Assembly (NCBI RefSeq): GCF_009834125.1
Contig: NZ_CP047146.1
Location: forward strand, 6,875,501 to 6,939,500
Direction: 5' to 3'
Source: Streptomyces sp. GS7
GTDB lineage: Bacteria; Actinomycetota; Actinomycetes; Streptomycetales; Streptomycetaceae
Length of the DNA stretch: 64,000 nt
Shown: positions 19,323 through 26,936 of the stretch, in pieces
Layout: every line of letters begins with the position of its first letter
Numbering within the stretch: the stretch's first letter is position 1
Translations under genes and position numbers: made by a program
Notes under the pieces: model-generated
Told to the model about the DNA's origin: nothing
Seen by the model: the letters and a program-made list of their open reading frames with translations, nothing else
Databases searched by the model: none

Positions 19323-19335
19323 TACGCTGACCGCC
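19323..19335 (+). promoter_or_regulatory. -10 element of a leaderless MFS gene
   Basis: TACGCT (19323-19328) stands 7 nt ahead of the GTG at 19336, the spacing expected when transcription starts at the first base of the start codon. There is no Shine-Dalgarno sequence. The -35 is not distinct. Confidence 0.4.
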
Positions 19336-20616
19336 GTGACGGCCACCCCGGAACCCGCGTCCCCATCCCCCCTGCCCGCGCAGCCCCCGCCCGAACCCGC
19401 CGTCCCCGCACCGCCGTTGCGACGCGACCGCCGGTTCGCGCTGCTCGCCGCCGCCCGCACCGTCTCCGTCCTCGGCAACGGCTTCGCCCGGGTCGCGCTG
19501 GCCTTCGCGGTGCTCGCGCTGCCGGGCGCGGGCCCGGGCCGGCTGTCGCTGGTGCTGGCCTGCCAGGCGGTGCCGCAGCTGGCGTTCGTCCTCGTCGGCG
19601 GGGTGATCGCGGACCGGTTCTCGCGCTCCCGGTTGATGGTCGTCTCGGATGCCGTGGGCGCCGCCGCGTACGCGGGCCTGGCCGCGATGGTGCTGACCGG
19701 GCACGCGCCACTGGTCGGGGTGTGCGCACTGGCCGTCCTGGCGGGCACCGCCACCGCCCTCTTCGCCCCGGCCATGGACGGCGTGCTGCCGCTCCTCGTT
19801 CCGGCCGCGGGGCTGCAACGGGCCAACGGGCTGCTCCGGGTCGCCACCAACAGCTCGATGCTGCTGGGGCTGGCGCTGTCCGGTGTGACCGTCGCCCTGG
19901 TCGGCGCCGGCTGGGCGCTGGCGTTGAACGCCGCGTCCTTCCTCGCCAGTGCGCTGCTCATCCGCGGCCTGCGGCTGACCGCGGTGCCGCGGTCAGCCGC
20001 CTCGTCCGGGTGGGCCGATCTCCGCGACGGCTGGCGGGAGTTCGCGGGCCGCCAGTGGCTGTGGGTGGTCGTCGCGCAGTACTCGGTCGTGGTCGCCGCG
20101 CTCAACGCCAACGCCGGGGTGCTGGGGCCGCTCGTGGCCGAGCGCGATCTGGGCGGTGCGCGCGCCTGGTCGGTGATCGTCGCCGCGCAGGCGCTGGGCA
20201 CCATCGCGGGCGCGGGGCTGACCGCGCGGCTGCGGGTGCGCCGCCCGGTGCTCGTCGCCGTACTGGCCACCTTCCCGCTCGCGCTGCCGCTGGCGCTGCT
20301 CGCCGTACGGGCGCCGGTGGCGGCGGTGGCGCCGGCGATGTTCTGCGCCGGTGTCGCCGCCGATGTCTTCGGCGTGCTCTGGGCCACCACCATCCAGCAG
20401 GAGGTCCCCAAGGAGGCGCTCTCCCGGGTCAGCTCCTACGACTGGTTCGGCTCGCTGGCGTTCGCCCCGCTGGGGCTCCTGGTCGCCGGCCCGCTGGCGG
20501 CGCGGATCGGCGCGGGCCACGCGCTGGCCGGCTGCGCCGCCCTGGTCGTCCTGGCCACCGCGGCGGCGCTGCTCGCCCCGCAGGTGCGCGGCCTGCGGAG
20601 CGCGGCGGCGGGCTGA
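19336..20616 (+). CDS. MFS transporter (drug-efflux-like)
   Basis: 426 aa major facilitator with about 12 hydrophobic segments. After a proline-rich cytoplasmic N-terminus of ~30 residues the first helix begins LLAAARTVSVLGNGFARVALAFAVLAL; the loop 2-3 motif GVIADRFSRSRLM is the MFS signature. It resembles DHA3/enterobactin-exporter-like transporters that use a proton gradient. The GTG at 19336 is chosen because of the TACGCT just upstream and because earlier in-frame codons lack a ribosome-binding site. It faces the GntR gene convergently with a strong terminator between. Substrate unknown. Confidence 0.85.
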   Translation: MTATPEPASPSPLPAQPPPEPAVPAPPLRRDRRFALLAAARTVSVLGNGFARVALAFAVLALPGAGPGRLSLVLACQAVPQLAFVLVGGVIADRFSRSRLMVVSDAVGAAAYAGLAAMVLTGHAPLVGVCALAVLAGTATALFAPAMDGVLPLLVPAAGLQRANGLLRVATNSSMLLGLALSGVTVALVGAGWALALNAASFLASALLIRGLRLTAVPRSAASSGWADLRDGWREFAGRQWLWVVVAQYSVVVAALNANAGVLGPLVAERDLGGARAWSVIVAAQALGTIAGAGLTARLRVRRPVLVAVLATFPLALPLALLAVRAPVAAVAPAMFCAGVAADVFGVLWATTIQQEVPKEALSRVSSYDWFGSLAFAPLGLLVAGPLAARIGAGHALAGCAALVVLATAAALLAPQVRGLRSAAAG

Positions 20617-20625
20617 GCGCAGGAC

Positions 20626-20652
20626 GGGGGCGGCACCGGCTCCGCCGCCCCC
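20626..20652. terminator. Convergent-gene terminator hairpin
   Basis: GGGGGCGGC and GCCGCCCCC form a perfect 9-bp stem around a 9-base loop between the MFS stop (20616) and the GntR stop (20663). Confidence 0.75.
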
Positions 20653-20662
20653 GCCGCGGCGC

Positions 20663-21022
20663 TCACCGCCCCGCCAGCCCCGTCCGCACCACCCGCACGA
20701 TCTCCTCGTCGGAGAGGCCCAGCCCGCGCGCCTCGGCGATCAGGCGCTCGGCGGTCTCGCCCAGGCGGGCGCGGGCCGGGGAGGCGGCGCCGGTGACCAC
20801 CGCGCCGCGCCCGCGGCGGAGTTCGATCAGGCCCTCCTCCTTGAGGCGCTGGTAACCGCGCAGCACCGTGTGGACGTTGACGCCGAGCGACCCGGCGAGT
20901 TCCCGGGCGGCGGGCAGGCGCTCGCCGGCCGCCACCGTGCCGTCGGCGATCGCCCCGCGGACCGAGCCCGCGATCTGGTCGCCGAGGGGGACGGACGAAC
21001 CGGGGTCGACACGGAAGAGCAC
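20663..21022 (-). CDS. GntR-family regulator, YtrA subfamily
   Basis: 119 aa repressor-like protein. An N-terminal winged HTH (SVPLGDQIAGSVRGAIADG then LPAARELAGSLGVNVHTVLRGYQRL) is followed by a short ~45-residue dimerisation tail, the hallmark of the YtrA subclass. Its GTG at 21022 begins one nucleotide after the stop of the membrane-protein gene (TGACGTG), indicating translational coupling. YtrA regulators normally repress their own operon, usually encoding membrane or ABC proteins; a fitting palindrome lies upstream at 22022-22046. Confidence 0.9.
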   Translation of the reverse strand: MLFRVDPGSSVPLGDQIAGSVRGAIADGTVAAGERLPAARELAGSLGVNVHTVLRGYQRLKEEGLIELRRGRGAVVTGAASPARARLGETAERLIAEARGLGLSDEEIVRVVRTGLAGR

Positions 21023-21023
21023 G

Positions 21024-22010
21024 TCAGCCTCCTTGCGGTGAACGGGCGCGGTCGAGATACGTGTTGAGCACCGCGGCGGCGGTGGCCGCGTCGTCGACGG
21101 TCACCACGAACTCCCGCCCGTTGGTCATCCGCAGCACGATGCCGTCGCCGGAGCGGAGCACCAGGCCGCTGCCGCCCGGTCGGACACGGTAGCCCCAGCC
21201 GCCGAACTCCGTCCCGATCGAGATCCGGCGGCTGGTCACCTCCACCAGCCGGCCGAGCGGTATGCGGCGGAGCCGGCAGGGCACCAGCGTCGGGGCGAGG
21301 GTCAGGCCGCGCCGGTCGACCGTCACCCGGACGGAGGCAGGGAGGATGATCAATATCGAGCCGAGCACCAGGGCCGCGCCGGCGGCCACGTCGGCGAGCG
21401 CTCCGATGGCGACGCCCGTGCACAGTGTGAGGACGCCCAGGACGGCCAGCGGCGTCGAGCTGACGGTGCGTGACCAGCCGGCGGTCATCCCGTCGGGCAG
21501 GTCGAGCCGGGGAGCGGCGCCGGGCGCCGGGCGCTCCGCGGGCGGTTCGGCGCCGGCCAGCAGCCAGCCGAGCCCGCCGGCCGCGGCGGCCACGGCGAAG
21601 GTCACGGCGAGCTGCCAGAGCGGCAGCCGGACGGTGGAGGCGTCGGTGACGTCGACGTTGCCGAGCAGGGTCAGCACGCCCGGATAGCCGGTCGCGGCGG
21701 CGGTGGCGTACCCGGCGGCGGTCAGCGACCGGCCGCCCTGGGCGGGCACCCGCCGCTGGACGCACACGACGACCGCGGTGCCGAAGACGAGCAGCAGCAC
21801 CAGGCACACCGTCAGCAGGCCCTGGGCCGAGGAGTAGCCGTCGGCCCGGCCGTCGTCGCCGAAATGGGTCGCGAGACGGGCGGGCAGCCGGCCGGCCGTC
21901 GCTGCGTAGAAACCTCCGAGCGCCACGATCGCGGCGACGAAGGGGAATGCGGCAATCCAGCCCCGCGGGCGGTTGTTCGCGGGCAGGGCCGAACGCGTGG
22001 ATCGCTTCAT
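21024..22010 (-). CDS. DUF1648-like membrane protein co-transcribed with GntR
   Basis: 328 aa protein with about six membrane helices. The N-terminal domain, with WIAAFPFVAAIVALGG and a following RLPARLATHFGDDGRADGYSS, matches DUF1648 proteins, which often pair with YtrA regulators. The C-terminal ~90 residues form a PH-like soluble domain (VTVDRRGLTLAPTL ... VTVDDAATAAAVLNTYL). The ATG at 22010 follows the operator and starts directly with a basic, then hydrophobic, sequence. Function unknown; likely an envelope-related protein controlled by the coupled regulator. Confidence 0.82.
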   Translation of the reverse strand: MKRSTRSALPANNRPRGWIAAFPFVAAIVALGGFYAATAGRLPARLATHFGDDGRADGYSSAQGLLTVCLVLLLVFGTAVVVCVQRRVPAQGGRSLTAAGYATAAATGYPGVLTLLGNVDVTDASTVRLPLWQLAVTFAVAAAAGGLGWLLAGAEPPAERPAPGAAPRLDLPDGMTAGWSRTVSSTPLAVLGVLTLCTGVAIGALADVAAGAALVLGSILIILPASVRVTVDRRGLTLAPTLVPCRLRRIPLGRLVEVTSRRISIGTEFGGWGYRVRPGGSGLVLRSGDGIVLRMTNGREFVVTVDDAATAAAVLNTYLDRARSPQGG

Positions 22011-22021
22011 GGCAACCTCCA

Positions 22022-22046
22022 GTTGTTCGCATTCTAGTAGAACAAC
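22022..22046. promoter_or_regulatory. Palindromic operator of the GntR/DUF1648 operon
   Basis: GTTGTTC and GAACAAC are perfect inverted arms 11 nt apart, with a second nested palindrome TTCTA-G-TAGAA (22032-22042) inside. It begins 12 nt upstream of the ATG at 22010, where a YtrA-type repressor would block its own operon. Confidence 0.6.
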
Positions 22047-22084
22047 CGGCGATAGAGCAGCCAGGGATCACCGGTGGCGCACCC

Positions 22085-22100
22085 ATCTCATATCTGAGAT
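22085..22100. promoter_or_regulatory. Inverted repeat upstream of the XRE-MurA gene
   Basis: ATCTCA-TATC-TGAGAT is a perfect 6-bp inverted repeat ending 11 nt before the ATG at 22112. The position overlaps the likely -10 (GAGATAC), so it may be an autoregulatory operator for the HTH domain encoded in this very gene. That link is inference. Confidence 0.45.
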
Positions 22101-22111
22101 ACGGTCACCCC

Positions 22112-23641
22112 ATGGCAGACGACTACCTCGTACGCATCGGCAGGCTCATCCGTGACGCCCGGCAGCACCGGGGCTGGACGCAGACGCAGCTCGCCGAGGC
22201 CCTCGGCACCAGCCAGAGCGCGGTCAACCGCATCGAACGCGGCAACCAGAACATCAGCCTTGAGATGATTGCCCGCATCGGCGAGGCCCTGGACAGTGAA
22301 ATCGTCTCGCTCGGCTACGCCGGGCCGATGCATCTGCGGGTGGTCGGCGGACGCCGGCTCTCCGGCAGCATCGACGTCAAGACGAGCAAGAACGCCTGTG
22401 TCGCGCTGCTGTGCGCGACCCTGCTCAACGCGGGCCGGACAACTCTGCGCCGGGTGGCCCGCATTGAAGAGGTCTACCGCATCCTGGAAGTGCTGGGCAG
22501 CATCGGCGTCCGCACCCGCTGGATCAACGAGGGCAACGATCTGGAGATCGTGCCGCCCGCCGAACTCGACCTCGGCGCCATGGACTTGGAGGCGGCCCGC
22601 CGCACCCGCAGCGTGATCATGTTCCTCGGTCCGCTGCTGCACCGGATGGACCACTTCAAGCTGCCGTACGCGGGCGGCTGCGACCTCGGCACCCGCACCG
22701 TCACACCCCATATGACCGCACTGCGGCACTTCGGCCTGGAGATCACCGCGACCGACGGCACCTACCTCGCCGAGGTCGACCGCACCGTCGCCCCCAAGCG
22801 CGCCATCGTCCTGACCGAACGCGGCGACACCGTCACCGAGAACGCCCTGCTGGCCGCCGCCCGGCACGACGGCGTCACGGTCATCCGCAACGCCTCGTCC
22901 AACTACATGGTCCAGGACCTCTGCTTCTTCCTGGAGGAGCTGGGCGTCCGGGTCGACGGCGTCGGCACCACCACCCTCACCGTCCACGGCGTCGCGAAGA
23001 TCGACCGCGATGTGGACTTCTCCCCCTCCGAGGACCCGGTCGAGGCAATGAGCCTGCTGGCCGCGGCGGTTGTCACCGAGTCGGAGCTGACGATCCGCCG
23101 GGTCCCGGTGGAGTTCCTGGAGATCGAGCTGGCGGTCCTGGAGGAGATGGGCCTGGACCACGAGCGCAGCACCGAGTACCACGCCGACAACGGCCGCACC
23201 CGGCTCATCGATCTGACCGTCCGCCCCTCCAAGCTCCAGGCTCCACTGGACAAGATCCACCCCATGCCCTTCCCGGGGCTCAACATCGACAACGTCCCGT
23301 TCTTCGCCGCCATCGCGGCCAGCGCCCAGGGCCAGACCCTGATCCACGACTGGGTCTACGACAACCGCGCGATCTATCTGACGGACCTGAACCGCCTCGG
23401 CGCCCAGGTCAAGCTGCTCGACCCGCACCGCGTCCTGATCGACGGCACGACCCGCTGGCGCTCCGCGGAGATGATGTGCCCGCCGGCCCTGCGCCCGGCC
23501 GTCGTCGTCCTCCTGGCCATGATGGCCGCCGAGGGCACCTCCGTCCTGCGCAACGTCTATGTCATCAACCGCGGTTACGAGGACCTGGCCGAACGCCTCA
23601 ACTCCATCGGCGCGCAGATCGAGACCTTCCGGGACATCTGA
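22112..23641 (+). CDS. murA: UDP-N-acetylglucosamine 1-carboxyvinyltransferase (MurA-like) with N-terminal XRE HTH domain
   Basis: 509 aa fusion. Residues about 8-66 are a Cro/C1-type HTH (GWTQTQLAEALGTSQSAVNRIERG); from about residue 73 the protein is an EPSP-synthase-fold MurA. The substrate-binding Lys93-Asn94 (KTSKNA) and the PEP-binding cysteine Cys190 in YAGGCDLGTRTVTPH are both present, so catalysis and fosfomycin sensitivity are plausible. MurA makes the first committed peptidoglycan precursor in the cytosol. Streptomycetes usually have a second murA without the HTH elsewhere; this one corresponds by position to S. coelicolor SCO5998 (from memory). Monocistronic, with an inverted repeat in its promoter. 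The enzyme call is firm; a regulatory role is inferred from the HTH. Confidence 0.9.
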   Translation: MADDYLVRIGRLIRDARQHRGWTQTQLAEALGTSQSAVNRIERGNQNISLEMIARIGEALDSEIVSLGYAGPMHLRVVGGRRLSGSIDVKTSKNACVALLCATLLNAGRTTLRRVARIEEVYRILEVLGSIGVRTRWINEGNDLEIVPPAELDLGAMDLEAARRTRSVIMFLGPLLHRMDHFKLPYAGGCDLGTRTVTPHMTALRHFGLEITATDGTYLAEVDRTVAPKRAIVLTERGDTVTENALLAAARHDGVTVIRNASSNYMVQDLCFFLEELGVRVDGVGTTTLTVHGVAKIDRDVDFSPSEDPVEAMSLLAAAVVTESELTIRRVPVEFLEIELAVLEEMGLDHERSTEYHADNGRTRLIDLTVRPSKLQAPLDKIHPMPFPGLNIDNVPFFAAIAASAQGQTLIHDWVYDNRAIYLTDLNRLGAQVKLLDPHRVLIDGTTRWRSAEMMCPPALRPAVVVLLAMMAAEGTSVLRNVYVINRGYEDLAERLNSIGAQIETFRDI

Positions 23642-23938
23642 CCACCGGATGCCGCCGCACCCTGACCGACCTGCGCGAACCGAACGCGGGCCCGTAGGGG
23701 ATGCGGCGGCATCTGTGGGGGCGTCAGAGGCAGTGCGGAGCCGACCTCTGATCGGCCTTCGGCCGAAGCCGTACCGGCGGCACCGAATACCGACACAGGC
23801 GCGAGCACGAGCACTATCGCGAACACGAGCACCGGCACCGGCACCGGCACCGGCACGAACGCACACAGCGCGATCACGCTGGTGCGAGACGGACGCGGAC
23901 AGGCCACAGGGCGGCGGCGGACGTCAGCCCATGGTCGG
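23642..23938. other. Intergenic stretch with CACCGG hexamer repeats
   Basis: About 300 nt without a convincing gene. Four consecutive CACCGG-type hexamers lie at about 23833-23856. Reading frames through it give only Pro/Val or Ala/Pro low-complexity strings, so no coding region is called. Confidence 0.4.
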
Positions 23939-24325
23939 TTAGTCGGTGTAGCCGCGGTGGTCGCCGCCGTAGAAGGTGGCCGGGTCCGGGGTGTTGAACG
24001 GGCCGCCGGCGGCGAGGCGGCGCGGGAGGTCGGGGTTGGCCGGGAACAGCGCCCCATAGGCGATCGCGTCCGCACTGCCGTCCTCGACCAGGGCCAGCGC
24101 GTCGGGCCCGGTGGCGTCGGGGTGGGTGAACGGGTTGAGGACGAACGTGCCGGGCCACGCCTTGCGCAGCCGCGGGGTCAGGGTACGGTCCGGGCTCCAC
24201 AACAGGTGCAGGTAGGCCAGTTCAAGGCCGGCGAGCCTGTCCAGCAGCGCCCCGTAGACCTCGCCCAGGCCGTCCTCGGCCATGTCGTTGTACGGGTTTC
24301 CGGGACGCAGTCCACACCGGAGGCG
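23939..24325 (-). pseudogene. C-terminal fragment of an Old Yellow Enzyme-type alkene reductase
   Basis: About 125 codons matching only the end of NemA-like NADH:flavin oxidoreductases: PGNPYNDMAEDGL, LAYLHLLWSPDRTLT, WPGTFVLNPFTHPDATGPDAL and the C-terminal FYGGDHRGYTD. The N-terminal two-thirds, with the FMN-binding barrel strands, is missing. Upstream of about 24325 the same frame reads as antisense of the MarR gene, so the homology ends at a deletion junction. In intact loci an OYE gene and a MarR repressor are commonly divergent, which fits one deletion that removed both 5' ends and the shared promoter. Confidence 0.8.
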
Positions 24326-24339
24326 GGCAGGGGCTCCGC

Positions 24340-24829
24340 AGGGATCAGGCAGGACGCCACCGTCCCGGTGCCGGCCGCGGCCAGTGGCGGGCCGGTCAGT
24401 CACGCGATCTTCCGCCTGGCCCGCCTGCACCGCATGTTCGCCGGACAGCTGCTCCGCCGCATCGGCCTGCACCCCGGCCAGGAACTGGTCATGATGCACC
24501 TGTGGTAGCTCGGCCCCCAGCGTCAGACCGACCTGGTGCGCCTGATGGACTCCGACGCCGCCACCATGACCCGCACCGTACGGCGCCTGGAGCAGGCCGG
24601 CTTCGTCCGTCGCCGCCCGTCGCCCACCGACAAGCGCGCCTCACTCATCGAACCGACAGCGGCCGACCACGCCCTGCGCCGCGAGGTCGAGCAGGTCTGG
24701 AGCCAGCTCGAAGACCTCTCGACGGCGGGCCTCACCGCCGACGAGAGGACAGCGGCCCTGCACACCCTGGAACGCTTGGAGCAGAACCTCGCGCAGGCCG
24801 CCGTCGACGCCACGGACGCGGAGCGTTAG
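24340..24829 (+). pseudogene. MarR-family regulator gene with in-frame TAG stop and lost 5' end
   Basis: The frame reads SHAIFRLARLHRMFAGQLLRR ... ELVMMHLW, then TAG at 24506-24508, then continues in the same phase as LGPQRQTDLVRLMDSDAATM and the wing FVRRRPSPTDKRASL to a stop at 24829. Families show a Glu or Asp at the position of the stop, so a single GAG-to-TAG change explains it. No start codon with a ribosome-binding site precedes the first part. Internal initiation at the GTG at 24536 would yield a 97-residue protein lacking the first helices, probably inactive. Confidence 0.8.
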
Positions 24830-24969
24830 CGCAGCCGCGGCCGCAACAGGGCCATGGGCATGGGGTGTTGACGACCCGTCGGGGAGGGACCGCAGGGCTG
24901 TCGCGCGTGATCCGCTCCGACGGCCGGTCGCCCGGGGCTCCCCGTTTCTTGTGAAGGCCCACAAAAAGG

Positions 24970-25453
24970 ATGGCTGGCTTCGCGGGCACACCAGAGGTGG
25001 CCAAGCGCCACCTCCGGAAACTGTCGACCCTGCTGACCTGGACGCGCGAAGTCGCACCGCACAAGCAGATCGGCTACTGGGATCTGCTCGGCAACACCAG
25101 CCGCGCCTCCTACCCGTTGGCCCGCACCCTGACGACGCACGAGGACGTCTTCCTGCCCAGCCGCTACACCAGCTCGACGGACAGCGAGACCAGCTGGCAG
25201 CACAGGCTCGACCAAGCTCACACCGAGGCGCAGCAGATCGCCCCCGGCAAACCCGTATACCCCGTATCTGTGGCCCCAGTTCCGAGACCGACTGCGATCC
25301 GGACAGAACCGGCCCCCCGCGCCCTGGTCATACGAGCTTCGCGCCTGCGGCAAGACCACGAAGGCCGTCGTCCTGTGGGGAGGCGGCCCGCACGGCAACA
25401 GCAACACCGCCTGGCTCGACGTGCTCAAGCGCTTCATGACCCACGGCTCGTGA
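24970..25453 (+). pseudogene. Frameshifted hyaluronidase-like glycoside hydrolase remnant
   Basis: The first part (24970-25257) reads LSTLLTWTREVAPHKQIGYWDLLG ... APGKPVYP; then the homologous continuation jumps frame at about 25258-25264 and reads YLWPQFRDRLRSGQNRPPAP ... TTKAVVLWGGGPHGNSNTAWLDVL to a TGA at 25451-25453. The order PVYPYLWPQFRD followed by a VVLWGG strand resembles GH56-type hyaluronoglucosaminidase domains. Only the C-terminal part of such an enzyme is present, without signal peptide or catalytic acid pair. The glycosidase resemblance is moderate; the frameshift is directly visible. Confidence 0.55.
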
Positions 25454-25584
25454 CACATCGAAGCGGGACCGGCCCGCGCCTTGAGAGCGCGTATGGCCGT
25501 TCGCTCTCCGAGCGTGGCCGCTCGCGTCGACCCTGGATCCGAGATCTCGATCCGCCGAGGTGGGCGAAACCCTCCCCGGGCCTC

Positions 25585-26049
25585 GGCCCGGCGGTGCCGG
25601 TCCTGCGGGTGACGTCCGCCGCGCAGGCGCTGCCGCTCTCCCTCGACTACCTGGGCTTCACTCTGGACCGGGAGCATCGGTTCGAACCCGGGCCGCCCTT
25701 GTACGCCCAAGTGTCACGATGTGACGCCGTGTTGCATCTGTCCGAGCACCACGGTGACGGCAGCCCGCACGGCGTGGTCCGGCTCCCGGTGCGCGATGTC
25801 GCCTCACCGCACAAGGAGTTGCTCGGCCGGCAGAACGCCCGAGTCCGCCCGGAGATCGCCCCCGACACCCCCGGCGGGCCGACGATGGAGGTCATCGACC
25901 CCTACGGCAACATCCTGCGCCTCACCCGGTCCACATCGACACGCCAACCCCATGCACCGGAGAGCGTGCGCTCTCCAACGGCACGCTCTCCAGCCAGGTT
26001 GGAGATCCCTGCAGGCCGGCTCCCCGACCTCCCGTCAGAGCGCCATTGA
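25585..26049 (+). pseudogene. Glyoxalase/bleomycin-resistance-like protein remnant
   Basis: An open stretch reads GPAVPVLRVTSAAQALPLSLDYLGFTLDREHRFEPG, HGVVRLPVRDVASPHKELLG and GGPTMEVIDPYGNILRLTRS, a single vicinal-oxygen-chelate domain of the bleomycin-resistance-like class. There is no credible start codon or ribosome-binding site, and the upstream sequence in frame is out-of-phase hyaluronidase remnant. Several core positions deviate from the typical FYLDYLGF pattern, suggesting drift. The C-terminal ~35 residues look like read-through. It could still be expressed from GTG 25449 or 25609, so pseudogene status is probable, not certain. Confidence 0.55.
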
Positions 26050-26189
26050 CAACTGGAGCCGGTGTCACGGCGTCGATCCGCGCCGCGCCGGAGTGTGCGG
26101 ACCGGGATCCGCCGGGCCGTCGATATCTCCGGTGCCGCCTGATGGCCGCCGGCCCGCGCGCTGCTGCCCGAGAAGCCTGACGTCGCATC

Positions 26190-26206
26190 GATAAGGGCGC
26201 CTTATC
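26190..26206. promoter_or_regulatory. Palindrome upstream of the TPP-enzyme remnant
   Basis: GATAAGG-GCG-CCTTATC is a perfect 7-bp inverted repeat containing the T-N11-A spacing typical of LysR boxes. It lies about 90 nt upstream of the truncated TPP-enzyme gene, next to a possible TTATCA-N16-TATTGG promoter. The LysR regulator encoded at 28373-29326 is a candidate binder. Confidence 0.4.
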
Positions 26207-26299
26207 AACTCAGAAAAAGCTGGTATTGGACCGGTCCGGCTTTTCCCCGCCAAGCTGGCTCCACGTCATGAACGAACCGCCGTGGAGGACCAGTTGCGC

Positions 26300-26890
26300 A
26301 TGACAGCAGCGGAAGTCATCGCCGACGCGATGGTGCGGCACGAGGTCCGCGAGGTGGTCGGCCAGAGTCTGCCCTCGGCTTTCCTACTGACTGCGGAGGA
26401 GCGCGGAATCCGGCAGGTGGCATATCGAACGGAGAACGCGGGCGGCGCGATGGCGGACGGTTTTGCGGGCGTGGCACACCGGCCCGCTGTCGTTGCGGCG
26501 CAAAACGGTCCCGTCGCGACACTTCTGGTACCGCCGCTGACCGAGGCCATGAAATCCTCCACGGCGATCGTCGCCATCGCCCAGGACGTTCCGGTGGAAT
26601 TTCGTGACCGGAATGCCTTGCAGGAACTGAACCACTTCACGCTTTTCGCTTCCTGCGCAAAGTGGGTGCGGCGACTCGACGACCCCGAACGCGTCGACGA
26701 CGACGTCGACATGGCGTTCACGGCGGCGGTGCGCGAGGCGGCGGAACTGCCGGCCCGGGCGCGGCGGCCGGTCGTGGTCGCCGGTGGCCGGGTGCCCGGT
26801 TCCGACGCGTGCGCACAGCTCGCAGCCCTGCAGGAGACCGCCGCCCTCCCCGAGGTCACCACCGCGACGCGCGCACCCGCCGTCCGACCG
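26300..26890 (+). pseudogene. Thiamine-diphosphate enzyme (acetolactate synthase-like) with internal deletion and lost 3' half
   Basis: The first ~150 codons are a recognisable TPP-binding N-domain: TAAEVIADAMVRHEVREVVGQ, the glutamate-containing RTENAGGAMADGFAGV, and PPLTEAMKSSTAIVAIAQDV. After DVDMAFTAAV the sequence jumps in frame to REAAELPARARRPVVVAGG, omitting the ~45-residue segment that normally joins the two domains. It ends soon after ETAALPEVTT. The pyrophosphate-binding C-domain (GDG...NN) is absent, so catalysis is impossible. GGAGG lies ahead of TTG 26294 / ATG 26300. The reading frame remains open into the MFS gene but is out of phase there. Confidence 0.75.
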
Positions 26891-26936
26891 CCGACAGGCC
26901 CCGCCCCCATTCCCGCCATGTACGGAAGGCCATCCC

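Noticed and set aside
22088..23866. Long minus-strand frame opposite the murA-like gene
   Set aside because: Shadow of the third-position GC bias; no start signal and no domain resemblance.
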